A DNA stretch of 28,625 bases from Hofstenia miamia. Taxonomy: Eukaryota > Xenacoelomorpha > Acoela. The notes beneath the pieces were generated by a model. That model was not told the origin of the DNA and made no database searches. It saw only the letters and a program-made list of their open reading frames with translations. The stretch lies in assembly GCA_004352715.1 (NCBI GenBank), contig SCFE01000040.1:489190-517814 (forward strand), written 5' to 3'. Below, one piece after another: positions 1 to 7,856 of the stretch; position 1 is the first letter of the stretch, and each line of letters begins with the position of its first letter. The translations under genes were made by a program, and so were the position numbers.

Positions 1-140
1 TTAATGTGGGAAAGTAATACATGTAATTATGTGGGAAAGTAAAAACTAAAAAAATGTATGTTAATGTGGGAAATTAAAAACTAAAAAAATCTATGTTAAT
101 GTGGGAAATTAAAACTAAAAAAGTAAAAAAATGCAAACTA
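1..140. repeat. AT-rich minisatellite with TGTGGGAA motif
   Basis: Three to four imperfect copies of a unit of about 35 bp. Each has a TTAATGTGGGAAA-like head followed by an A-rich stretch with ACTAAAAAA. The 8-mer TGTGGGAA occurs at 5-12, 30-37, 65-72 and 100-107. The first spacing is 25 bp and the other two are 35 bp. The 8-mer fits the published CSL (RBPJ/Su(H)) consensus YGTGRGAA, but repetition alone could explain its recurrence. The array may continue to the left, because the window begins inside it. Confidence 0.8.
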
Positions 141-185
141 AATTAGGCCACATAAATAACACAAAAACTAGTAAAATTACATCCA

Positions 186-345
186 TGACGTCAGTAAAAC
201 GCCCCGCCAATATCCACGACGTCTCAGGTCAAAGGCCACCCCTCTCGACCAATCAGCGAAAAGTGGCACGGGCTTGCCTCCACCTCTCGACCAATCAGAA
301 AAAAGTGTAACCTCGTCTCGGGCACCTCTCGACCAATCAGAAAAA
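186..345. promoter_or_regulatory. Promoter-like block: TGACGTCA plus four CCAAT boxes at 42-bp spacing
   Basis: A palindromic TGACGTCA (cAMP-response-element type) lies at 186-193 and a GC-box-like GCCCCGCC at 201-208. CCAAT pentamers start at 207, 249, 291 and 333, exactly 42 bp apart. The last three sit in the context CTCGACCAATCAG and belong to a degenerate 42-bp tandem repeat. The block is much richer in G+C and CpG than its surroundings. Evenly spaced CCAAT boxes are typical of NF-Y-driven animal promoters. Direction is uncertain because NF-Y works both ways. No transcript start or first exon could be identified. The minus-strand reading of the block gives a 14-residue periodic peptide, which simply reflects the 42-bp repeat. 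Confidence 0.5.
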
Positions 346-399
346 AGTGAGATCTCCTCTCGGGGTCTTAATACTACTAGCCTCTGTGCATGCCAAAAA

Positions 400-1039
400 A
401 ATTGCATGAATAGAGCCATCATGATTATCCTTAAAAAATTGAAATTTTATCACAAAACCCACAGTTATTGCTCAGGAAAATACTGGAAAACAGTAGTACC
501 ATATGTTAGCTATATTTTCTTAATTTACAAATTCGAATTTATTCCTGGAAGTCTTTCTACAGTATATATAGTAATAGGCTTTTAGAACAAAATTGTCAAG
601 CAACTCGAAAACATTTGGCTGCCAAACAAAAAAACATAATTCACATATCGCAATAGACATATTAACAAGCACAGTGCAACGACATCTTGATGGAGGAAAT
701 TTTACACTAAAATATATGGGCAAATGAAAAGGATTTGCTGAATCCATTTTAGGCTTAGATCAGAGCATAAACTTATTTATTACCAGGATGAGAGAAATTT
801 AAACATATTTGCAAAAGGCTTTAGTGAAAGGTCGATTTGAGGGCAATGCTGCACAACTACACTGTCAAATTCTGAAGGACCAAATTCACAGTGTATCTTT
901 ATCACAGATCCAAGAAGCTCAATGAAGTTAGCCAAGCGCAAATGTTAGAAGATTCACAAACCGATATCACACTTATGAATCAAGTGAAAGGTATTTTTGA
1001 AGATTTTATCAGGTATACGATGGCCCTATTCATGCAATT
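400..1039. repeat. Inverted 21-mer pair, about 600 bp apart
   Basis: The 21 bases at 1019-1039 (GATGGCCCTATTCATGCAAT plus T) match the reverse complement of 400-420 with one mismatch. Weaker similarity continues outward into the following GCATG/ACAG-containing bases. The pair may be the ends of an old inverted-repeat element or two copies of a short genic repeat. No target duplication was seen. Confidence 0.4.
908..1012 (+). CDS. Candidate internal exon, protein unrecognised
   Basis: A 105-nt open segment is bounded by a good acceptor (pyrimidine-rich TGTATCTTTATCACAG ending at 907) and a donor (ATCAG followed by GTATAC at 1013). It encodes 35 residues with a hydrophilic, helix-friendly composition, starting SKKLNEVSQAQ and ending KGIFEDFIR. 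It enters with one base of a split codon and leaves with two, so it can be skipped without changing frame. The open frame runs past the donor to 1175, where an AATAAA lies at 1163-1168. An alternative is therefore a terminal exon read through to a stop near 1173. I do not recognise the protein and found no partner exon. An upstream promoter-like block at 186-345 would be in the right orientation. Confidence 0.3.
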
Positions 1040-1233
1040 CATTTTTTGCAACATGTACAGATGCAATACGCAACATTTATGGCTGAAGATGATTTACTAC
1101 ATGGAAAATAATGTAAGCATTGTATTAGTTAATAGTTTGTTTTGTTTCTTAATTTCATTTTTAATAAAGTCATAGTTTAATATTTATTATAAATTGAATG
1201 ACTTATGTTTTAATTCTTCCATTTCTGAAACTA

Positions 1234-2059
1234 AAAGTTCTGTCCCACAAGTATCAGTTTTGGGTCCTCTCAGTTTCAATTTGGCATAGGACGACTTACA
1301 TTTAAAGCGTCCTAATATAGATTTTCTCAAGTTTGTTGCCGATATGCACCTCTTAGTAGCAGAAAAAACTCTGTTGATGGAGCTGAAGAAGCGATTTCAA
1401 CCATGATAAATTGGTGCAACACAAAACATTTTATCCTAAATAAATCCAAATGTAAAGAACTCAGGATAAAGAAGTAAAAAATCTGGAATTAATCATTCCT
1501 CCAGTAAATGACATTAATGAATTAAAGGTGCTAGGTAGTCAATTTATTGAGACTTTATCTTTTGCTCTTCATATTCAGAATAGCGTAAAGAAACCATCCA
1601 AGCAATTATTTTTGTTGCTAAAGCTCAAGCATATGAACTATACAAAACATGAATGGACTATGCTATTTAAACGGTTGAGCCAATTCTTTATTATGGAATT
1701 CAAGTTTGAGGTGGTTCCCCCAACTATCTTCTTGAGAAAATTCGCTCGATATTCCAAAGAGCTCAATATACAGGCATTATTAATGTATATGTACCTATTA
1801 AGCGTGTAGTTAAAGCTCAAGATGACAAACTTTATAAAGCCATTTCGGAATGCTCAGATCATATTCTCTATGATATTCTTCCTTTTAGGACAGCATATGG
1901 TCAGAGGTTAAGAATACGACTCTCCACTGGACAATATCTAAATATGGAGAAATATTTACGAATATTTCCTTATAGAAATCTCCGATTCTTTCTTCATTTT
2001 AAAATTTGTTTAATTTATTCTATAAATCAGTTGTAATTTACTGATTTGATTAAAGAATA

Positions 2060-2061
<2 letters not shown>
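1234..2061 (+). pseudogene. Decayed LINE reverse-transcriptase remnant (Jockey/CR1/L2-like)
   Basis: Joining frames shows the C-terminal half of a non-LTR reverse transcriptase. A degenerate VPQxSVLGPLSFNLA block (the conserved VPQGSVLGPLLF segment) begins near 1240. A damaged FVADM stands where FADD-type catalytic aspartates belong. NKSKCKELRIKK and KVLGSQF (the KxKxLG region) follow. Further C-terminal sequence runs on to about 2030, including a run of hydrophobic LINE-like residues and VYVPIKRVVKAQDDKLYKAI in a third frame. Several frameshifts and stops show it is dead. The element ends in (ATT)n at 2062-2100. A minus-strand LINE of a different type starts on the other side of that tail. 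Confidence 0.7.

Positions 2062-2100
<39 letters not shown>
2062..2100. repeat. (ATT)13 microsatellite shared by two LINE 3' ends
   Basis: Thirteen perfect ATT units. To the left it is the 3' tail of the plus-strand LINE remnant. To the right, read on the minus strand, it is the (AAT)n that follows the 3' end of the R2/R4-like LINE. The pattern recurs at 4714-4762 beyond the other end of the R2/R4-like element. Confidence 0.95.
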
Positions 2101-2101
<1 letters not shown>

Positions 2102-2147
2102 TTACTTCTCACAGCTTCATGCTGGTATCACTCTCAGCTCGGGGAAC

Positions 2148-3555
2148 TCACCAGTTCGCAGGGAGTCTGAGAGCTTTCCTCAGGACTCTAGCTGTTCCTA
2201 ACAATGCTGCCTTCTGTGCTACTGCTCCTCCCCACTTTGGTACTCCCAACTCCTCCAAGTCTCTCTTATGCTTCTTACTCACTGCTCCTAGTGCTCCTAC
2301 AACTACCGTGACTACTTCAACTTTCTTTAACTTCCACAGCCTTTCTATTTCCTCTGCCAACTCTCTGTACTTGTCTATCTTCTCTTTCTCCTTGCTTTCT
2401 ACATTTGTGTCCTTTGGTACTGCTATGTCTATCACTGTTCCTAATCTTTTCTCTTTNNNNNNNNNNNNNNNNNNNNNNNNNNNNNNNNNNNNNNNNNNNN
2501 NNNNNNNNNNNNNNNNNNNNNNNNNNNNNNNNNNNNNNNNNNNNNNNNNNNNNNNNNNNNNNNNNNNNNNNNNNNNNNNNNNNNNNNNNNNNNNNNNNNN
2601 NNNNNNNNNNNNNNNNNNNNNNNNNNNNNNNNNNNNNNNNNNNNNNNNNNNNNNNNNNNNNNNNNNNNNNNNNNNNNNNNNNNNNNNNNNNNNNNNNNNN
2701 NNNNNNNNNNNNNNNNNNNNNNNNNNNNNNNNNNNNNNNNNNNNNNNNNNNNNNNNNNNNNNNNNNNNNNNNNNNNNNNNNNNNNNNNNNNNNNNNNNNN
2801 NNNNNNNNNNNNNNNNNNNNNNNNNNNNNNNNNNNNNNNNNNNNNNNNNNNNNNNNNNNNNNNNNNNNNNNNNNNNNNNNNNNNNNNNNNNNNNNNNNNN
2901 NNNNNNNNNNNNNNNNNNNNNNNNNNNNNNNNNNNNNNNNNNNNNNNNNNNNNNNNNNNNNNNNNNNNNNNNNNNNNNNNNNNNNNNNNNNNNNNNNNNN
3001 NNNNNNNNNNNNNNNNNNNNNNTATGTGATATGCTGTCATATGCCTTCCTGTAGTCTATCCATGCCATTGCCAAGTTTGTCTTCCTTCTTCTACAATTCT
3101 CCACCACTGCCTGGTCTATCAACAACTGATCTTTGCATCCTCTCGTCTTTGTCCTACATCCCTTCTGCTCCTCTGGTATCAACCTATTCTGTTCTAAGTA
3201 ACATGCCAGCCTACTTGAAATCACTGAAGTTAGCAATTTCCACGTTGTTGGCAGACATGTTATTGGCCTGAAGTTGCTTGCCTCACTACCTTTCTTTGGG
3301 TCCTTCTGTATCAGGAATGTCCTTCCCACTACCATCCACTCTGGACACCCACTCACCACACACTCCTCCAATGCTACTGCTAGTCTCTCATGCACACTTG
3401 TGAACTTCTTCAGCCAATACCCATGTACCTCATCTCTGCCCGGCGCCTTCCAATTCTTCATCTTCTTTAGAGCCTCCTTTAACTTTGCCGTTGTGATTAC
3501 TTCTTCTTCTTGTCTGAACTCATTGTGCATCTGCTCACTCTCTATCTCTGGTCCC
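2148..3555 (-). pseudogene. LINE copy 1, reverse transcriptase and endonuclease tail
   Basis: From the N terminus: KNWKAPGRDEVHGYWLKKF (start of the RT fingers), NFRPITCLPTTWKLL, IPEEQKGCRTKTRGCKDQLL and MAWIDYRKAYDSISH. The last is RT motif A and carries its catalytic Asp. The 2457-3022 gap follows. After it come KRLGTVIDIAVPKDTNVESK (endonuclease core strand), a KYRELAEEIERLWKLKKVEV helix and VVVGALGAVSK, ending at LPANW-stop. RT motifs B to E, including the catalytic YADD-type box, should fall in the gap, which is too short to hold them at normal spacing. The two visible halves share one frame across the gap only by chance of gap length. Confidence 0.75.
2457..3022. other. Assembly gap (566 N)
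   Basis: A run of N inside LINE copy 1, between reverse-transcriptase motif A and the endonuclease tail. Members of this LINE group usually carry well over 1 kb between those points. Either the gap length is only an estimate or this copy is internally deleted. Confidence 0.99.
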
Positions 3556-3926
3556 GCACTTCCCAGAACCTTACTGCATCTTCGCCTGCTCTAGCTGTAC
3601 CCTTTTCTTTGTAGAATCTTCCTTCTTGAGTCTCAAACTTCATATTGTCACTTGCCTGCTTCGCCCTTGCCCTATATTTTCTTAGTTTCTCAGCTTCTGC
3701 TACTAATCTCTGCTTTAGCTCTTCTCTTGCAGTTTCTATTGTCTTCCCTTTACCTACCCTGCATCTGTCGTGCACTGCATTACTTGTCCTGATCTTCCCT
3801 ATTTGCTGCCTAATCTTTGCCACTTTATTCTCAATTCTTCTCTCCCATGCTGGCTTGCTGTCTCCTTTATCTTCTTTTCGTCTTTTCTTCTTTATGTCCA
3901 TGCCTACATTCTTCAGCACTTCCCAT
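3542..3926 (-). pseudogene. LINE copy 1, N-terminal ORF segment
   Basis: About 125 residues, rich in Lys, Arg and Glu. They begin VLKNVGMDIKKKRR, continue through KPAWERRIENKVAKIRQQIG and KLRKYRARAKQASDN, and end GRFYKEKGTARAG...AVRFWEV before a stop. The same sequence, with small differences, is found on the plus strand at about 12205-12480 in copy 3. It lies upstream of the reverse transcriptase and is probably a nucleic-acid-binding linker. A frameshift near 3555 separates it from the RT frame; the third frame reads on through PEIESEQMHNEFRQ without a stop. The 5' start is lost in the 3927-4713 gap. Confidence 0.65.
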
Positions 3927-4713
3927 NNNNNNNNNNNNNNNNNNNNNNNNNNNNNNNNNNNNNNNNNNNNNNNNNNNNNNNNNNNNNNNNNNNNNNNNNN
4001 NNNNNNNNNNNNNNNNNNNNNNNNNNNNNNNNNNNNNNNNNNNNNNNNNNNNNNNNNNNNNNNNNNNNNNNNNNNNNNNNNNNNNNNNNNNNNNNNNNNN
4101 NNNNNNNNNNNNNNNNNNNNNNNNNNNNNNNNNNNNNNNNNNNNNNNNNNNNNNNNNNNNNNNNNNNNNNNNNNNNNNNNNNNNNNNNNNNNNNNNNNNN
4201 NNNNNNNNNNNNNNNNNNNNNNNNNNNNNNNNNNNNNNNNNNNNNNNNNNNNNNNNNNNNNNNNNNNNNNNNNNNNNNNNNNNNNNNNNNNNNNNNNNNN
4301 NNNNNNNNNNNNNNNNNNNNNNNNNNNNNNNNNNNNNNNNNNNNNNNNNNNNNNNNNNNNNNNNNNNNNNNNNNNNNNNNNNNNNNNNNNNNNNNNNNNN
4401 NNNNNNNNNNNNNNNNNNNNNNNNNNNNNNNNNNNNNNNNNNNNNNNNNNNNNNNNNNNNNNNNNNNNNNNNNNNNNNNNNNNNNNNNNNNNNNNNNNNN
4501 NNNNNNNNNNNNNNNNNNNNNNNNNNNNNNNNNNNNNNNNNNNNNNNNNNNNNNNNNNNNNNNNNNNNNNNNNNNNNNNNNNNNNNNNNNNNNNNNNNNN
4601 NNNNNNNNNNNNNNNNNNNNNNNNNNNNNNNNNNNNNNNNNNNNNNNNNNNNNNNNNNNNNNNNNNNNNNNNNNNNNNNNNNNNNNNNNNNNNNNNNNNN
4701 NNNNNNNNNNNNN
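3927..4713. other. Assembly gap (787 N)
   Basis: A run of N covering the 5' part of LINE copy 1. The sequence resumes directly in (ATT)n. Confidence 0.99.

Positions 4714-4762
<49 letters not shown>
4714..4762. repeat. (ATT)n microsatellite at the 5' side of LINE copy 1
   Basis: At least 16 ATT units immediately after the assembly gap, then GTTATTGATTAA and ordinary AT-rich DNA. Together with 2062-2100 it brackets the R2/R4-like element. Its true length may be larger because it borders the gap. Confidence 0.9.
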
Positions 4763-5072
4763 GTTATTGATTAATTTTTAATTTGAATGCGTTAGTTTTA
4801 AATTGAATGATAAACAGTGTATTTATACACATATATTCAAACACATGTGTTTTATTGCTATCTTCATTGATTAATTTGTTTCAGAATGTCTGGTCAGGAT
4901 AACATTGAATGATTACCTTCTCAATATGTTTAGCTTATTATTGGCTTTTTTGAGATCTTGGAGAACATTTTTCAAATGTTTGGGCATTGCAGTCAAATTG
5001 TTGTCGTCAACCCCGTTAGGATGTCAAAGAGTACCAAAACCTCTATTTTTTCTCTTAGTAAGCATCCATATA
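4763..5072. other. AT-rich spacer, nothing recognised
   Basis: About 310 bp with no open frame of note, no recognisable repeat and no RNA gene. Confidence 0.5.
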
Positions 5073-5460
5073 GTGTAGCATAATCCAACAAAGAACAAAA
5101 TTACAGAAAAGAAAATAAGATCGAATCACATATTAATTGATTTCATGAGTTTTGTACTTTATTGAATTAACACAAAACCAATTCATGTGATTTGAATTTG
5201 TAGTCAATTTTGTAAAACAATTATATGTCACCCTAACTTTTTAACAAATAACATGTGGACGATAAAGCTCCACATCGATTTTGATACCGCCATATTAACG
5301 CAGAACTTTTTCTACATTGGCAACACAAAACGGTGATAGGTATTTGTTTAATGATAAATATGTTTATAAAACTTTGCTATAAATATGCAACATGTTACTC
5401 TTAGATTACTTGGAAGCTAAATACAGTTTAGCCTAATGAAAGAGAAATAGTGTACATGAG
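5073..5460 (+). repeat. Dispersed repeat, copy A
   Basis: It begins GTGTAGCATAATCCA and runs to about 5460. A second, same-orientation copy lies at 9389-9695 plus 10451-10515. The best-conserved core is ACATGTGGACGATAAAGCTC followed by CAC(A/G)TCGATTTTG and an ACGGTGA(T/C)AGGTA segment; other parts differ by substitutions and small indels. Copy B directly follows the broken coding region at 8751-9392. The repeat may therefore be the 3' noncoding part of an unidentified transposon. No terminal repeats or target duplications could be set. Confidence 0.7.
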
Positions 5461-5857
5461 GCTATGGCTATAGTCCTGCCAAGTTTCATTGCTTGGTGAT
5501 GAATAGGATTGATTTTATGTTCGGTTTGTGATTCCAAGGTGTCTGGATGGGCTCGGGTTCTATTTTTTCGAGTGATGGTGATCCGGGATAATATTCATTT
5601 TTTGGAATTTTGCTGTGCTGGAAATGCTGCTGTTTGCAGTCCTGAAGAATCTCATCGATGTGGGATAAAATTAGTTGGATGTTTTCCAATGTGGAATTGT
5701 GAAAATAAGAGAACAATATAGGCCTGCAACATCCATTTGAAGTGGCGATTTAATGGTTATGTCGTGTGAGAGAGAACTGATACAAACAGAACATGCCCAT
5801 CTTAATCGGTATGCAATAACTGAGATGTCATATTTACTGCATAGAAATAATATTATT
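5461..5857. other. Spacer, no gene recognised
   Basis: About 400 bp somewhat richer in G+C than the surroundings, with short overlapping open frames on both strands (for example 5509-5721 plus and 5486-5716 minus). None shows a recognisable motif or convincing splice boundaries. Confidence 0.4.
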
Positions 5858-6016
5858 ACCTCCGCCACGGAGGTTATGTTTTTGGTAGATTTGGTTTGTT
5901 TGTCTGTTAGGAACTTTATGGAAAAATTAATAGATGGATTGACCTCAACTTTTCACCAGAGGTGCGTCTCCGCCCAAGGAGGAATCCATTAAATTTTGGT
6001 GCTTCTTAGCGGAGGT
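5858..6016. mobile_element. 159-bp MITE-like element with ACCTCCGC termini
   Basis: It starts ACCTCCGCC and ends GCGGAGGT, giving 8-bp perfect terminal inverted repeats. The left end also folds on itself as CCTCCG-CCA-CGGAGG (5859-5873). The interior carries GGTTATGTTTTTGG and GGTTTGTTTGTCTGTTAG, the hallmark of a widely dispersed short repeat I recall from several animal genomes. It is non-coding. Flanking bases (TTATT on the left, AAAAATTATT on the right) do not give a clear target duplication. It lies about 520 bp upstream of the Eph-like gene. Confidence 0.6.
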
Positions 6017-6536
6017 AAAAATTATTAATGAATTGAATTTGAATTCTTGGAAATTATTAATTCTGAATACAAATATTTGCTCAAGCAGAGACCCGTTTAA
6101 AACAGTTTTTTTAAAAGAATAATGAACCGACTCTAAGAACATTGCTGCACAAATCCAGAACACGCTCGCTTCTCTGTTTCATATACAGCTTTGCATAATT
6201 ATCTGCCGATGGGTTTTAAGATGTTTTTAGAGAGTTCCTAATACTTAAGCTATGTGTAAAATTACATATTGGGAGTGTTTAAAGGTTCCCTCCAATAGCC
6301 AGTTGATTTATACACATTCCTATTTTAATGGAACACCCAACTCATTGCTGCATTGGTTTTAATAATTTTTTATCTGTGCAAAACTGACATGATTGTATAA
6401 AGTGTTCGTCACATTGCAATTGTATAGTACCCGGAAAATATGCTAGACGTGTAAGAAAGTGCTGTTGAATTTTTACAATAGAAGTGTATTATTTCAATAT
6501 CATACTATTCACTTCTAAATCTTGGTTATTTTTGGA
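6017..6536 (+). other. Upstream region of the Eph-like gene
   Basis: An AT-rich stretch without a recognisable exon. A TATAAA sits at 6396-6401, about 136 bp before the ATG, and could be a core promoter, but such a word is expected often in DNA this AT-rich. A stop codon in frame with the downstream gene lies at 6516-6518, and there is no AG between it and the ATG at 6537. An upstream exon could therefore not be joined ahead of that ATG in this frame. Confidence 0.35.
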
Positions 6537-7856
6537 ATGGAAAAAGGAATCTTAATCCAATATTATCTAAGCCATTTTTGGATTTCCAACATAGCAATTG
6601 TCAGCGCTTCTATATTGTTAATCGCATTCGCATATTCGATCTTTCTGTGCTATAAACGAAATTCCAGAAGTGCTACACGACAAAATATAAAATTATCACT
6701 TCCTCCAGACGAAAATGAATACTATGATACACTCAGTTTAAACTATATTGAACTAACCAGTTTTTTTGCAAATCGCAAAAACGAAATCGAATTGCGATTT
6801 CTTCAGATAGGAGAAGTGATTGGTAAGGGGGAATTCGGCAATGTTCATAAGGGCACATACACCAGAGATGGAGAAAATATATTGGTAGCTCTAAAATCCT
6901 TCAGTGGTGATTTATCTGAATCCAACAAGCGCAATTTCTTAATAGAAGTCTCAAATTTGAGCCAGTTTGATCATAGAAACATAATTCAACTCTTTGGAGT
7001 TGTCACATTGTCCACGCCTATATTTATGGTTAGCAAATATATGGAGAATGGGACTCTAGATGAATACCTTCGAAATCATCAATCTTTACAAAAGAAAATA
7101 CTCATGCAAATGATGCTAGGCATTGCCTCTGGGATGCATTACTTAACATTGCGGGATTATATTCATCGGAAATTATCTGCTCGAAATATATTATTGGACA
7201 AGTCATTAACTTGTAAAATTTGCGATTTTGGACTTCCAACATTTATTGAAAAAGAATATTCAGAAGATTCGTATAGCTTGATACATGACGCAGCAATACC
7301 ATTGAGATGGATGGCTTTAGAGACACTTCTGTACACCTCATTTTCTCATGCCTCCGATGTGTGGAGTTTTGGAATAGTCTGTTGGGAAATTATGACTTAT
7401 GGCAGAAAACCGTATTTCAATTGGTCAAATAGTGACATTGTCAGAGCTATTGAAACAGGTTACCGACTTCCACCACCGTACGAGTGTCCACAGATTATTT
7501 ACAACATCATGCTCAGTTGCTGGCAGAAAAACATTTGGAAAAGACCAAATTTCAGACGCATCGTTTGTTTACTCTCAAATTTATCTAATGATATTTCTAC
7601 CTTACAGACATACGCGAATACAGGACCATGTAATCCTCTTATCAAAGCTAATAAGTATCCTTCGAATTCCAAGAGAATTGATGATTTCTTAGTGTATATA
7701 CATATGGAAAGATTTATTCCAAATTTTGAAAATGCTGAAATAAAACAATTGTCTGATCTTGCAAAAACTAATTTTAAATCCTTAGAAGAAATGGGTGTTA
7801 ATAATCTTGAAGATAAAACTATTTTAATCAATGCGATAGAATGTCTACGAGAATGA
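6537..7856 (+). CDS. Eph-receptor-like transmembrane pseudokinase with SAM domain, no ectodomain
   Basis: One uninterrupted 439-residue ORF starting at ATG 6537. Residues about 15-39 form a hydrophobic transmembrane helix (ISNIAIVSASILLIAFAYSI) followed by basic KRNSR, so the C-terminal part should be cytosolic. A juxtamembrane stretch with Tyr62, Tyr63 and Tyr70 (NEYYDTLSLNY) sits where Eph receptors carry their regulatory tyrosines. Kinase domain, about 88-350: Gly loop GKGEFGNV (96-103), VALK Lys120, helix-C Glu137, QFDHRNIIQLFGVVT, MENGTLDEYLRNH, DFG at 230-232, SDVWSFGIVCWEIMTYG and AIETGYRLPPPYECP. These are Eph-type. The catalytic loop reads HRKLSARN instead of HRDLAARN, so the catalytic base is Lys212. 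APE is ALE (260-262). A SAM domain fills about 380-438. Phosphotransfer should be lost, but ATP binding may persist, as in EphB6/EphA10-type dead kinases. Eph ectodomain modules are absent upstream. AGs at about 6571 and 6594 inside the ORF could be acceptors for a distant ectodomain exon. The intronless form suggests a retrocopy; the intact frame argues for function. Confidence 0.88.
   Translation: MEKGILIQYYLSHFWISNIAIVSASILLIAFAYSIFLCYKRNSRSATRQNIKLSLPPDENEYYDTLSLNYIELTSFFANRKNEIELRFLQIGEVIGKGEFGNVHKGTYTRDGENILVALKSFSGDLSESNKRNFLIEVSNLSQFDHRNIIQLFGVVTLSTPIFMVSKYMENGTLDEYLRNHQSLQKKILMQMMLGIASGMHYLTLRDYIHRKLSARNILLDKSLTCKICDFGLPTFIEKEYSEDSYSLIHDAAIPLRWMALETLLYTSFSHASDVWSFGIVCWEIMTYGRKPYFNWSNSDIVRAIETGYRLPPPYECPQIIYNIMLSCWQKNIWKRPNFRRIVCLLSNLSNDISTLQTYANTGPCNPLIKANKYPSNSKRIDDFLVYIHMERFIPNFENAEIKQLSDLAKTNFKSLEEMGVNNLEDKTILINAIECLRE

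Larger units (their letters stand above)
2101..3926 (-). mobile_element. R2/R4-type non-LTR retrotransposon, copy 1 (gapped, inactive)
   Basis: Read from 3926 down to 2101, the element shows an N-terminal basic region, a reverse transcriptase, an assembly gap, and the tail of a restriction-like endonuclease domain. The protein ends in RKALRLPANW and a stop. About 45 bp of 3' untranslated sequence matches copy 2 (11571-11620), and then comes (AAT)n. A reverse transcriptase followed by a C-terminal PD-(D/E)XK-type endonuclease is the architecture of the R2/R4/NeSL/Hero group of LINEs. Both sides of the element, including the unsequenced 5' side, reach (ATT)n tracts. The frameshift near 3555 makes this copy inactive as given. 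Confidence 0.8.

Noticed and set aside
177-422. Minus-strand ORF with a 14-residue LFSDWSRG repeat
   Set aside because: The periodicity is the direct translation of the 42-bp CCAAT repeat. No splice context, no domain, and the regulatory reading explains it better.
3645-4781. Long plus-strand ORFs spanning the N run
   Set aside because: They are open only because N was read as an unknown residue, and they end in poly-Leu, poly-Ile or poly-Tyr from (ATT)n. They are antisense to the LINE.
6522-6536. TTG at 6522 as the kinase gene start
   Set aside because: The ATG at 6537 is in the same frame 15 bases later, and nuclear genes of animals rarely start at TTG.
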